The notes below the pieces were generated by a model. It did not search any database and was not told where the DNA came from. It was given only the letters and a program-made list of their open reading frames with translations. The position numbers were made by a program, and so were the translations under genes. Shown piece after piece: positions 41,843-49,692 of a stretch of DNA of 53,029 bases. Source of the stretch: Bordetella parapertussis (GTDB taxonomy: Bacteria > Pseudomonadota > Gammaproteobacteria > Burkholderiales > Burkholderiaceae_C); assembly GCA_945870575.1 (NCBI GenBank), contig CAMBSK010000018.1, positions 1 through 53,029 of the forward strand, given 5' to 3'. Positions within the stretch are counted from its first letter, which is position 1. Each line of letters opens with the position of its first letter.

Positions 41843-42391
41843 ATGCCTTATTCTGTAAAAAAAACCGCGCTCGACAGTGTTTTATTATTGCAACCCAAGG
41901 TGTTTTCAGACCCGCGCGGTTTCTTTTTCGAAAGTTTTAATCAGCGCGAATTCAACCAGGTCACGGGTTTGGATGTGGTATTCGTACAGGACAACCACAG
42001 TAAATCCGTGCATGGCGTGTTGCGCGGCTTGCATTTTCAAAAACAATATCCTCAGGGCAAATTGGTCCGGGTGCCGCAGGGTCGGATATTTGACGTGGCA
42101 GTTGATATCCGCCCCGGCTCAGCGCAATGCGGCCAATGGACCGGGCATGTCCTGGACAGTGAACAAAACCAGCAATTGTGGATACCGGGGGGTTATGCCC
42201 ACGGATTTATTGTTTTAAGCCAAACCGCTGAAGTTATTTATAAAACCACTGATTATTGGGTGGCCAGTGACGAGGATTCGATTATCTGGAATGACCGGGA
42301 TCTGGGTATTGACTGGCCTTTAAAAGATATTCAAGGCGAGCCGCTGCTGTCCGGCAAGGACGCAGCGGCCAAAGCTTTTATTCAGCCTTGA
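41843..42391 (+). CDS. rfbC: dTDP-4-dehydrorhamnose 3,5-epimerase
   Basis: RmlC/RfbC (182 aa) epimerises C3 and C5 of the 4-keto intermediate. This cupin has FSDPRGFFFESFN near the N terminus, the catalytic-histidine motif GVLRGLHFQ around residue 60, and IPGGYAHGFIVLS and YKTTDYW with the active-site tyrosine. It completes the four-gene dTDP-L-rhamnose set. Codons are noticeably more AT-rich than in rfbB or rfbD. The 3' end overlaps the convergent H-NS gene by 14 bases. Confidence 0.95.
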   Translation: MPYSVKKTALDSVLLLQPKVFSDPRGFFFESFNQREFNQVTGLDVVFVQDNHSKSVHGVLRGLHFQKQYPQGKLVRVPQGRIFDVAVDIRPGSAQCGQWTGHVLDSEQNQQLWIPGGYAHGFIVLSQTAEVIYKTTDYWVASDEDSIIWNDRDLGIDWPLKDIQGEPLLSGKDAAAKAFIQP

Positions 42392-42758
42392 TTTCAGCCG
42401 TTGCCAATTGGCCGGCGGCTTGTAATGCCTGAACCCAGGCGGGAGTGCGGCCGCGACCGGTCCAGGTTTGGGCAGGATTGGCCGGATCGCGGTATTTAGG
42501 CGCTACTTTGCGACCGGCGGTGGCGCGTTTGGCCTTAGGCGCTTTGACTGCGGTTGATTTGGCGGCCTTGCCTTTGCTTTTGCTACCCAATGCTGCCGCG
42601 ATTTGTTCGGCGGTTAATCCGGAAGCGCGGGCCAATTGCACAATCTGGGTCAGCGCTTTATCGTGGTTGCGCGACATCAGACGCTGTTCTTCTTTTTCCA
42701 GTTTGATTCTGGCGGCGCGGACTTTTTCCAATTGGGTAGACGGACTGACACGGGGCAT
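42378..42758 (-). CDS. H-NS-family nucleoid protein
   Basis: A 126-residue protein of the betaproteobacterial H-NS type. The N terminus is a coiled-coil dimerisation region (about 8-35), the linker is Lys/Ala-rich (GKAAKSTAVKAPKAKRATAGRK), and the DNA-binding domain reads YRDPANPAQTWTGRGRTPAWV, the family's minor-groove-binding motif. Ribosome binding site AGGAGA (complement of 42764-42769) is strong. H-NS silences AT-rich, often acquired, DNA. Its own promoter region is extremely AT-rich, which suggests autoregulation. It converges on and overlaps rfbC, and RfaH-type factors are known elsewhere to counter H-NS. Confidence 0.92.
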   Translation of the reverse strand: MPRVSPSTQLEKVRAARIKLEKEEQRLMSRNHDKALTQIVQLARASGLTAEQIAAALGSKSKGKAAKSTAVKAPKAKRATAGRKVAPKYRDPANPAQTWTGRGRTPAWVQALQAAGQLATAEIKAE

Positions 42759-42900
42759 ATTAATCTCCTGATTAAAAAATATTTACAGATGATATTATCA
42801 ACTATATTTAAATGTTTGTAATATTTTATTCAAATCATTTAAATCACTAATTATTAAAAATAATAAATTCAAAAATAATTTGATACTGTTTGTTTTGAAA
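42759..42900. promoter_or_regulatory. Extremely AT-rich regulatory region upstream of H-NS gene and argB
   Basis: About 140 bases dominated by A and T runs between the H-NS gene start and the argB leader, in sharp contrast with the surrounding DNA. On the minus strand TTGAAT, 17 bases, TAAATA is one promoter candidate for the H-NS gene among several. The region looks like an ideal H-NS nucleation site. The argB promoter must lie in or just after it. Confidence 0.6.
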
Positions 42901-42964
42901 GAACAGGTCTTGCAACACAAAGCAAACCTTGGGGCACAATGCGTTGAAAACCAAAACCACAGCC

Positions 42965-43861
42965 ATGAACCCTAACGAGACTCTTTCCCAGGCACACCGC
43001 GATCAGGCCCAGATACTTGCCCAGGCCTTGCCCTATATACGCAAGTTCCACGGCAAAACCATGGTCATCAAATACGGCGGCAACGCCATGACCGACCCCT
43101 TATTACAAGCCGATTTTGCCGCTGATGTGGTGTTGTTAAAACTCGTCGGCATGAACCCCATCGTCGTACACGGCGGCGGCCCGCAAATTGAAAACGCTTT
43201 GCAGCGGCTCGGTAAAAAAGGCGAATTCATTCAAGGTATGCGTGTCACCGATGCGGAAACCATGGAGGTGGTGGAATGGGTGCTGGCCGGTGAAGTGCAA
43301 CAAGACATCGTTGGGCTGATCAACCAGGCTGGCGGCAAAGCGGTAGGACTCACCGGACGCGACGGCGGCATGATCCGCGCGAAAAAACTCAAAATGCTGG
43401 ACACTCACGACCCCGCGGTCGAACACGATGTGGGGCAGGTGGGCGACATCACATCCATAGATCCAAGTGTGGTCAAAGCTTTGCAGGACGACGCCTTCAT
43501 ACCCGTGATCAGCCCCATAGGTTTTGGTGAAAACAATGAAAGCTATAACATCAACGCCGACGTGGTGGCCGCCAAATTGGCCACCGTGCTGAAAGCCGAA
43601 AAACTGGTCTTGCTGACCAATACCACCGGGGTGCTTGACAAGGCCGGTCAGCTGCTGACCAACCTGAGCGCCAGGCAGATTGACGCCTTATTCGCCGACG
43701 GCACCATCAGCGGCGGTATGCTGCCCAAGATCAGCGGCGCGCTGGACGCAGCCAAAAGCGGCGTCAATGCCGTGCATATCATTGACGGGCGTGTGCCGCA
43801 TGTGTTGTTATTGGAAATTCTGACCGACCAGGCCTTCGGCACCATGATCCGTTCGCACTGA
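42965..43861 (+). CDS. argB: Acetylglutamate kinase
   Basis: ArgB (298 aa) phosphorylates N-acetylglutamate, the second step of arginine synthesis. The amino-acid-kinase motifs are visible: VIKYGGNAM (about 36-44), [12 protein letters not shown] and the nucleotide-binding [11 protein letters not shown] region. The N-terminal helix preceding VIKYGG is the extension found in arginine-inhibited hexameric forms, so feedback control by arginine is likely. I set the start at the ATG at 42965; the frame is open 12 codons further upstream from a TTG. No other arginine gene is adjacent. slmA follows after 20 bases. Confidence 0.95.
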   Translation: MNPNETLSQAHRDQAQILAQALPYIRKFHGKTMVIKYGGNAMTDPLLQADFAADVVLLKLVGMNPIVVHGGGPQIENALQRLGKKGEFIQGMRVTDAETMEVVEWVLAGEVQQDIVGLINQAGGKAVGLTGRDGGMIRAKKLKMLDTHDPAVEHDVGQVGDITSIDPSVVKALQDDAFIPVISPIGFGENNESYNINADVVAAKLATVLKAEKLVLLTNTTGVLDKAGQLLTNLSARQIDALFADGTISGGMLPKISGALDAAKSGVNAVHIIDGRVPHVLLLEILTDQAFGTMIRSH

Positions 43862-43881
43862 ATCCCAGGGGAGACTGTCCT

Positions 43882-44499
43882 ATGGCTGATGAGCAAAATC
43901 CGGCAACCGCCACCGATGCGGTGACGCGCAAACGCCCCAAGCCGGGTGAGCGGCGCATTCAAATCCTACAAGCGCTGGCAGCCATGTTGGAGCAGCCCGG
44001 GGCCGAGCGGGTAACCACGGCGGCGCTGGCGGCGCGACTCGGTGTCAGCGAAGCTGCGCTGTACCGGCATTTCGCCAGCAAGGCGCAAATGTTTGAAGGC
44101 TTGATCGATTTCATCGAAACCAGCATCTTTAGCCTGCTCAACCAAATCACCGAAGGCCCGCACAGCACGCAGGACAAGTTGCGCCGCATGCTGACCGTGT
44201 TGTTGCAATTTGCCGAGCGTAACCCAGGCATGGTGCGCGTCATGGTGGGTGACGCGCTGGTGTTCGAGAACGACCGCCTACAGCAGCGCATGAATTTATT
44301 TTTCGACAAAGTGGAAGCTGGTTTGCGCCAGGTGCTGCGCGAGGCGACAGCTGATTCAAGCACGCCAACGATAGACGCACAGGTCAAGGCGTCGCTGGCG
44401 CTTTCATTTGTGCTGGGGCGTTTACAGCGCTTTGCGCGTTCCGGCTACAAGCGCTCACCGCTGGAACATCTGGACGCCAGCCTGGCCGTGATTATTTAA
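43882..44499 (+). CDS. slmA: Nucleoid occlusion factor SlmA
   Basis: A 205-residue TetR-fold protein that binds chromosomal sites and antagonises FtsZ polymerisation over the nucleoid. It follows E. coli SlmA throughout: RRIQILQALAAMLEQ, HTH segment TTAALAARLGVSEAALYRHFASKAQMFEGLIDFIE, then LLQFAERNPGMVRVMVGDALVFENDRLQQRMNLFF and LRQVLREA. A good ribosome binding site (GGGGAG) precedes the ATG, 20 bases after argB, so both are probably cotranscribed. Confidence 0.92.
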   Translation: MADEQNPATATDAVTRKRPKPGERRIQILQALAAMLEQPGAERVTTAALAARLGVSEAALYRHFASKAQMFEGLIDFIETSIFSLLNQITEGPHSTQDKLRRMLTVLLQFAERNPGMVRVMVGDALVFENDRLQQRMNLFFDKVEAGLRQVLREATADSSTPTIDAQVKASLALSFVLGRLQRFARSGYKRSPLEHLDASLAVII

Positions 44500-44598
44500 G
44501 CGCCGCCGCTTGCTATACAGTCACAGCTTTCGCTTAAGTGCGAATCAGCGCTTGATGCGCCATTATTATTTTTCACGCAACAGCAAGGACGCTTACAC

Positions 44599-45357
44599 AT
44601 GAACCAATTAGATATGCAAGGTCGCCACGCGGTGGTGACCGGCGGCGCCAGCGGTTTGGGCTTGGCGATTGTGCAGCGCTTGTTGCACTCGGGTGCACGG
44701 GTCACCATCTGGGACTACGACCAAAAGGGCATGGATAAGGCGGTGTCTGAACTGCGGCATCAATGGCCTAAAGCGGGCATCGAAGCCGTGCAGGTCAATC
44801 TGACACAGCACGCGCATGTGGTCGATGCGGTGAAGAAAACCGTGGCTTTTGCAGATGTTGATGCATTGGTCAACAGCGCCGGTATCAGCGGCCCGAACAT
44901 GAAGAGCTGGGATTACCCGCTGGACGATTGGCACAAGGTGTTCGACATCAATGTCAACGGCTTGTATTACTGCTGCCGTGAATTGGTGCCGCACATGAAA
45001 GCGCGCAACAAAGGTCGTATCGTCAATATCGCTTCTGTGGCCGGCAAGGACGGCAACCCGAACGCCAGCGCTTACAGCGCCAGCAAGGCGGCGGTGATTG
45101 CCTTGACGAAATCTATCGGCAAAGAGCTTGCTGACACCGCCATTTGCGTCAACTGTGTCACCCCGGCGGCAGTCAAAACACCGATCTTCGATCAACTCAC
45201 GCCCGAGCATATACAGTTCATGTTGAGCAAAATCCCCATGGGACGTTTTGGCACACCCGATGAAATCGCCGCCATGGTGGCTTGGTTGTGTACCGATGAT
45301 TGTTCTTTTTCTACGGGAGCCACTTTTGATTTGTCCGGTGGCCGATCCACTTATTGA
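44599..45357 (+). CDS. SDR-family dehydrogenase (likely sugar-acid pathway)
   Basis: A 252-residue short-chain dehydrogenase. The cofactor motif TGGASGLGLAI is at about residues 14-24, NSAG near 90, the catalytic YSASK at about 155-159 and a preceding active-site serine in NIASVAG. The sequence and its FAH-family neighbour resemble the pair that oxidises 2-keto-3-deoxy-L-fuconate or -rhamnonate and hydrolyses the diketo product in non-phosphorylative fucose/rhamnose breakdown. This is an inference from gene pairing and general similarity; other hydroxyacyl or alcohol substrates are possible. The FAH gene follows after 18 bases. Confidence 0.87.
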   Translation: MNQLDMQGRHAVVTGGASGLGLAIVQRLLHSGARVTIWDYDQKGMDKAVSELRHQWPKAGIEAVQVNLTQHAHVVDAVKKTVAFADVDALVNSAGISGPNMKSWDYPLDDWHKVFDINVNGLYYCCRELVPHMKARNKGRIVNIASVAGKDGNPNASAYSASKAAVIALTKSIGKELADTAICVNCVTPAAVKTPIFDQLTPEHIQFMLSKIPMGRFGTPDEIAAMVAWLCTDDCSFSTGATFDLSGGRSTY

Positions 45358-45375
45358 TTTTTTTCAGGAGCACCT

Positions 45376-46242
45376 ATGAAACTTGTACGTTACGGCGCAG
45401 TCGGCCGCGAAAAACCCGGCTTGATCGATGCCGATGGCAAATTGCGTGATTTATCAGGCGTCATCAAAGACATCACCCCCGAGCATTTGAGCGACAAAGA
45501 GCTGGCCAAACTGGCCCGCATCAAAACATCCAATCTGCCGCTGGTGCGCGGCAAGCCACGCATGGGTTGCCCGGTCAGCCATGTGGGCAAGTTCATCGCC
45601 ATCGGTTTGAACTACGCCGATCACGCGGCTGAATCTAATTTGCCGGTGCCCAAAGAGCCGGTGGTGTTCATGAAAGCCAACAGCTGCGTACAAGGACCGA
45701 ACGACGACGTCATGTTGCCCAAAGGATCTGTCAAAGGCGACTGGGAAGTCGAACTCGGTGTGGTCATAGGCACGCGTGCCAGCTATGTGTCGCAAGCGCG
45801 CGCGCTGGACTACGTGGCCGGTTATTGCACCATCAACGATGTGTCCGAGCGCGAGTTCCAACTCGAGCGCGGCATGACCTGGGACAAGGGCAAGGGTTGC
45901 GACACTTTCGGCCCCATTGGTCCGTGGCTGGTGACGCGCGACGAAGTGCCAAAGCCTCAGCGCCTGAACATGTGGCTGGACGTCAACGGCGTGCGCATGC
46001 AAACCGGCAACACCAAGACCATGGTGTTCAACGTCGCCAAGTTGGTCAGCTATGTCAGCGAATTCATGACGCTGATGCCGGGTGACGTGATCACCACCGG
46101 CACGCCCCCGGGCGTCGGTATGGGCATGAAGAAAAACGGCAAGCCCGCTCCTGTGTTTTTGAAAGCCGGTGACACTATGTCATTGGGCATTGAAGGCCTG
46201 GGCGAACAACACCAGAAAGTGATTGCCTACAAAAAGCATTGA
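45376..46242 (+). CDS. Fumarylacetoacetate-hydrolase-family protein (diketo-acid hydrolase type)
   Basis: A 288-residue protein. The C-terminal FAH domain begins at about residue 70 (FIAIGLNYADHAAES) and has the metal-binding acidic residues in GDWEVELGVVIG and a further site in NDVSEREFQLERG. The GDVITTGTPPGVGMG motif is near the C terminus. FAH proteins hydrolyse C-C bonds of beta-diketo acids. Full-length members of this subgroup paired with an SDR are typical of 2,4-diketo-3-deoxy-L-fuconate/rhamnonate hydrolases, although many are annotated as ureidoglycolate lyase. A strong terminator closes the unit. Confidence 0.88.
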   Translation: MKLVRYGAVGREKPGLIDADGKLRDLSGVIKDITPEHLSDKELAKLARIKTSNLPLVRGKPRMGCPVSHVGKFIAIGLNYADHAAESNLPVPKEPVVFMKANSCVQGPNDDVMLPKGSVKGDWEVELGVVIGTRASYVSQARALDYVAGYCTINDVSEREFQLERGMTWDKGKGCDTFGPIGPWLVTRDEVPKPQRLNMWLDVNGVRMQTGNTKTMVFNVAKLVSYVSEFMTLMPGDVITTGTPPGVGMGMKKNGKPAPVFLKAGDTMSLGIEGLGEQHQKVIAYKKH

Positions 46243-46256
46243 ACGCTTTGCGCATG

Positions 46257-46286
46257 AAAAAAGCGGCCTGCGGGCCGCTTTTTTTT
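46257..46286. terminator. Bidirectional rho-independent terminator
   Basis: GCGGCC, loop TGCG, GGCCGC, flanked by A6 on the left and T8 on the right, so it reads as an intrinsic terminator on both strands. It lies between the convergent FAH and ttcA genes and serves both. Confidence 0.95.
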
Positions 46287-46300
46287 CGCCTCGTGATTTT

Positions 46301-47179
46301 TTAAACCACGATGGTTTGTATGCCCGGCAGACCGGGCATGCTGAATGTCTCGGGGTCAAACGCCATGTCGCCATCTTCTTGCGGCACGCCGGTGGCTTTC
46401 ATGCCTTTGAAATCGAACAGCTTGGCGTCCAGCAAATGCGAAGGCACGGTGTGCTGCAAGGCGTTGAACATATTGTCTAAACGCCCCGGGTATTTCTTTT
46501 CCCATTCACGCAGCATGTCGCCGACTTGCTGGCGCTGCAAACCGTCTTGGCTGCCGCACAGTGTGCACGGAATGATGGGGAATTCGCGGTGCGCGGCCCA
46601 GCGCACCAGATCGCGCTCAGCTACCAAAGCCAGCGGGCGGATGACGATGTGACGGCCGCTGTCGCTCATCAACTTTGGCGGCATGCTTTTGAGTCTGCCG
46701 CCGAAAAACATATTTAGAAACAAGGTTTGCAAAATATCGTCACGGTGATGACCGAGCGCAATTTTGGTCGCGCCAATTTCATCGGCCACGCGGTACAAAA
46801 TGCCCCTGCGCAAACGGCTACACAAGCTGCACATGGTTTTGCCGGGCGCGATCTTTTCCTTGACGATGGAATAGGTGTCTTGGTTTTCGATGCGGAACGG
46901 CACACCGATTTTGGTCAGGTACTCGGGCAACACATGCTCTGGAAAGCCAGGTTGCTTTTGGTCTAGGTTGACCGCGATGATCTCGAAATCAATCGGCGCG
47001 CGCATTTGCATCTTCAGCAAAATATCCAGCATGCTGTAGCTGTCTTTGCCGCCGGACACACACACCATGACCTTGTCGCCTTCTTCGATCATGTTGAATT
47101 GCACAATCGCTTCACCGACTTGGCGGCACAGCCGTTTTTCCAGTTTCTGGGTTTCGCGTTCTATGGTTGTTGTCACCAT
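46301..47179 (-). CDS. ttcA: tRNA 2-thiocytidine-32 synthetase TtcA
   Basis: TtcA (292 aa) thiolates C32 of certain tRNAs using ATP and a 4Fe-4S cluster. The PP-loop SGGKDS is at residues 42-47. The cysteine pairs are C117/C120 (MCSLC) and C205/C208 (PCTLC), three of which ligate the cluster. [21 protein letters not shown] is the usual TtcA middle motif. The start overlaps the folB stop by seven bases, so it is the third gene of a folM-like/folB/ttcA unit that ends at the strong terminator. Confidence 0.95.
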   Translation of the reverse strand: MVTTTIERETQKLEKRLCRQVGEAIVQFNMIEEGDKVMVCVSGGKDSYSMLDILLKMQMRAPIDFEIIAVNLDQKQPGFPEHVLPEYLTKIGVPFRIENQDTYSIVKEKIAPGKTMCSLCSRLRRGILYRVADEIGATKIALGHHRDDILQTLFLNMFFGGRLKSMPPKLMSDSGRHIVIRPLALVAERDLVRWAAHREFPIIPCTLCGSQDGLQRQQVGDMLREWEKKYPGRLDNMFNALQHTVPSHLLDAKLFDFKGMKATGVPQEDGDMAFDPETFSMPGLPGIQTIVV

Positions 47180-47547
47180 TGGCCTGCCTCCATACGGATT
47201 GCCACTTCACAGTCATCAAAAATTTCTAACTTCGCTATTTTCACCCGCACGCCGATAACGCCCGGCAGTTGCATCAAACGGTGCGACAACTTGCCGATCA
47301 AGGTCTCGAGCAAATTCACATGCTCAGCCGTGCATTCGTTGATGATAATTTGCCTGAACTTACGGTAGTCCAGCACATGGCTGATGTCGTCATCGCTGGG
47401 TAACAGGTCTTGCGGGCCGAGATTGAGTTCGGCATCGACTTGTATGGGTTGCGGGGCGTCAATCTCGTGCGCCAATATGCCTAAGTTGGCTTTGAAGCGC
47501 AAGCCAGAGAGAGACAAGGTGCGGTGTCCGTGTTGGGGTGTGTTCAT
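47173..47547 (-). CDS. folB: Dihydroneopterin aldolase
   Basis: FolB (124 aa) cleaves or epimerises 7,8-dihydroneopterin on the way to folate. The expected small single-domain fold is supported by [18 protein letters not shown] near the N terminus, the [17 protein letters not shown] stretch and the conserved [12 protein letters not shown] motif with the active-site glutamate, ending in [16 protein letters not shown]. It begins one base after the stop of the FolM-like reductase gene and overlaps ttcA. Confidence 0.92.
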   Translation of the reverse strand: MNTPQHGHRTLSLSGLRFKANLGILAHEIDAPQPIQVDAELNLGPQDLLPSDDDISHVLDYRKFRQIIINECTAEHVNLLETLIGKLSHRLMQLPGVIGVRVKIAKLEIFDDCEVAIRMEAGQW

Positions 47548-47548
47548 G

Positions 47549-48325
47549 TCACATCAGCGAAAAATCGCGCTCGAAAGGCATCAGGTGTTGTCCGCCATCT
47601 ACCAAAATGGTGGTGCCGGTGATGGATTGGTTGAGCAACACAAAAAGCACGGTGGCCACCACATCTTCAACACTGGAAGAGCGCCCCAGCGGCGAGAGTT
47701 TGTGCAGGTCTTGGAATTTCTCATCGCTCAGCATATGGCTGGTCAAGGTGAGGCCCGGTGCCACACCGACCACGCGCAGCTGAGGTGCTAACGCCCTGGC
47801 CAACACAGTGTTGGCGGTTTCTAGCGAGGCTTTGCTCAGGGTGTAGCTGAAAAAATCCGGGTTCAGGTTCCACAGTTTCTGGTCCAGCATGTTGACCACC
47901 ACACCTGTGCCATCGCGTTCGCATGCATGCACGTGGAGTTTTTGCGCCAGCATGATGGCTGCAGCCGTGTTGGTCAACATGTGTTTTTGCAGCATGGCGT
48001 AGCTGAAGTTGTCGGCGCTGTCGTGTTCAAACAAAGCGGCGCTGTTGACCAAAGCATCCACGTGGCCCAGGCGCTCAGCCACCGTGTGCACCAATGCTTT
48101 GGTTTGTTTTTCATCTGACAGGTCGGCGGCAAAGCATTGCGCGCCCGCACACAAAGCGGCGCATTCATCGGCGGTCTGCTCGGCTTGGGCGGCTGAATCA
48201 CGGTAATGCACCGCCACGCGCCAGCCTGCGGCAGCCAACCCCAGCGCAATCGCGCGGCCCAGGCGTTTGCCCGCGCCGGTGACCAGCACCGTCGGGACAG
48301 TTTTGAAAGGAACAGCAGAAGACAT
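47549..48325 (-). CDS. folM: SDR-family pteridine reductase (FolM-like)
   Basis: A 258-residue short-chain dehydrogenase. The cofactor motif is TGAGKRLGRAIALGL (about 16-30); the Arg in the TGxxxRLG form is characteristic of the pteridine reductase/FolM branch, as is the NMLDQ motif before the catalytic FSYTLSKASLE (Tyr-x3-Lys). FolM reduces dihydromonapterin or dihydrobiopterin; its position directly in front of folB supports a pterin substrate. Its start codon is 17 bases from the divergent methyltransferase start, so each gene's promoter must lie within the other gene or in that tiny gap. Confidence 0.85.
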   Translation of the reverse strand: MSSAVPFKTVPTVLVTGAGKRLGRAIALGLAAAGWRVAVHYRDSAAQAEQTADECAALCAGAQCFAADLSDEKQTKALVHTVAERLGHVDALVNSAALFEHDSADNFSYAMLQKHMLTNTAAAIMLAQKLHVHACERDGTGVVVNMLDQKLWNLNPDFFSYTLSKASLETANTVLARALAPQLRVVGVAPGLTLTSHMLSDEKFQDLHKLSPLGRSSSVEDVVATVLFVLLNQSITGTTILVDGGQHLMPFERDFSLM

Positions 48326-48342
48326 GTCGGAGAATGCAAAGA

Positions 48343-49443
48343 ATGAATGAACAGCCAGTGAGTTTAGCGACTGAGTTGCACCGCTTATTGCAGGCCCGCT
48401 TGCAGGCGCAAGCGGGCTGGTTGCCGTTTGACCGTTTCATGGCCTTGGCGCTGTATGCGCCGGGTGCGGGTTATTACAGTGTCCGCAGTCGTCCGATTGG
48501 ACGTATGCCTTCAGGCGGCAGCGATTTTGTGACCGCGCCTTTGGTGTCGCCGTTTTTCGGCATGGCATTGGCGCGCAGCGTGCAACAGGCTTTGCAACAC
48601 ACGGGTACAAGCCAAGTCATGGAGTTCGGCGCGGGTGACGGCAGCTTGGCTTTGCAATTGCTGGACAGCCTAGGCGACAGCATCGTGTGCTACGACATCG
48701 TCGAGGTGTCTGCGCATTTGCGGGAGCAACAAGCTGACAAACTCAAAGTACACGCGCACAAAGTGCAATGGCTGGATGCATTGCCCGAGCAAATCCACGC
48801 TGTGGTCGTCGGCAACGAGGTGTTAGACGCCATGCCGGTGAAGTTACTGCACAGGATCAAGCAAGTTTGGCATGAGCGCGGCGTGGCTTGGGATGCGTCA
48901 CAAAACCGCTATGTCTGGCAGGACAGACCCTCAGAGCTCAGGCCGCCATGTGAGATTGAAGGCGCGCATGATTACCTGTGTGAAATCCATCCGCAGGCCG
49001 CGGCTTTCATGCACACATTGGGCGAGCGTTTACACAAGGGGGCGGCGTTTTTCATGGACTACGGATTCCCTGAGCACGAGTACTACCATGTGCAAAGACA
49101 CATGGGCACGCTGATGTGCCACCAGGACCACCGCAGCGACGCTGACCCGCTGACCAACATCGGTCGCAAAGACATCACCGCCCACCTGAATTTTACCGCC
49201 ATGGCGCTGGCGGCCCAGGACTCGGGCTTGAGTTGTTTGGGTTACACCAGTCAGGGGCATTTTTTGATCAACAGCGGTTTGCTGACATTGCTGGAGAATG
49301 CGTCTATGGCCGAACGTCAGCAAGCCCAGTTGTTGATACAAGACCATGAAATGGGCGAACTCTTTAAAGTGTTGGCGGTCGGGCCCGGCGAGCCCTGGGA
49401 GCCCGTGGGTTTTGTGCAGGGTGACAGATCGCACCGTTTATAG
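48343..49443 (+). CDS. SAM-dependent methyltransferase, MidA/NDUFAF7 family
   Basis: A 366-residue protein of COG1565. Landmarks are MALALYAPGAGYYSV, FVTAPLVSPFFGMALAR, the SAM-binding MEFGAGDGSLALQLL, VVGNEVLDAMPVKL, and FFMDYGFPEHEYYHVQR. The eukaryotic relative methylates an arginine of a complex I subunit; the bacterial substrate is not established. I chose the ATG at 48343 because GGAG (48329-48332) is correctly spaced to it and too close to the ATG at 48334. Very close divergent neighbour of the FolM-like gene. Confidence 0.88.
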   Translation: MNEQPVSLATELHRLLQARLQAQAGWLPFDRFMALALYAPGAGYYSVRSRPIGRMPSGGSDFVTAPLVSPFFGMALARSVQQALQHTGTSQVMEFGAGDGSLALQLLDSLGDSIVCYDIVEVSAHLREQQADKLKVHAHKVQWLDALPEQIHAVVVGNEVLDAMPVKLLHRIKQVWHERGVAWDASQNRYVWQDRPSELRPPCEIEGAHDYLCEIHPQAAAFMHTLGERLHKGAAFFMDYGFPEHEYYHVQRHMGTLMCHQDHRSDADPLTNIGRKDITAHLNFTAMALAAQDSGLSCLGYTSQGHFLINSGLLTLLENASMAERQQAQLLIQDHEMGELFKVLAVGPGEPWEPVGFVQGDRSHRL

Positions 49444-49451
49444 GCTGATAC

Positions 49452-49646
49452 ATGATTCGTTGGGTGCTGGTGGTTTTTCTGGTGTTACTGCTGATACAAG
49501 GCGTGACACCCTGGCTGGGCAAATTGGGCTTCGGTCGTTTGCCGGGCGATTTGCGCTTTAAGATTTTCGGCAAAGAAATTTTTCTGCCGCTCACCACCAC
49601 ACTCATTTTGAGCATGGTGTGCGCTTTGATATCCCGACTGCTCTGA
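49452..49646 (+). CDS. DUF2905 small membrane protein
   Basis: A 64-residue protein with two hydrophobic segments (about 4-17 and 47-62) around the conserved stretch LGRLPGDL-like GFGRLPGDLRFKIFGKEIFLPLTTTLILS. This is the DUF2905 family, whose function is unknown. It lies eight bases after the methyltransferase gene and may be cotranscribed with it. There is no clear Shine-Dalgarno. Confidence 0.85.
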   Translation: MIRWVLVVFLVLLLIQGVTPWLGKLGFGRLPGDLRFKIFGKEIFLPLTTTLILSMVCALISRLL

Positions 49647-49692
49647 GAGCGTTAATATGCTTGTTAACCCTGATCTACGGCATTGCTGACTT

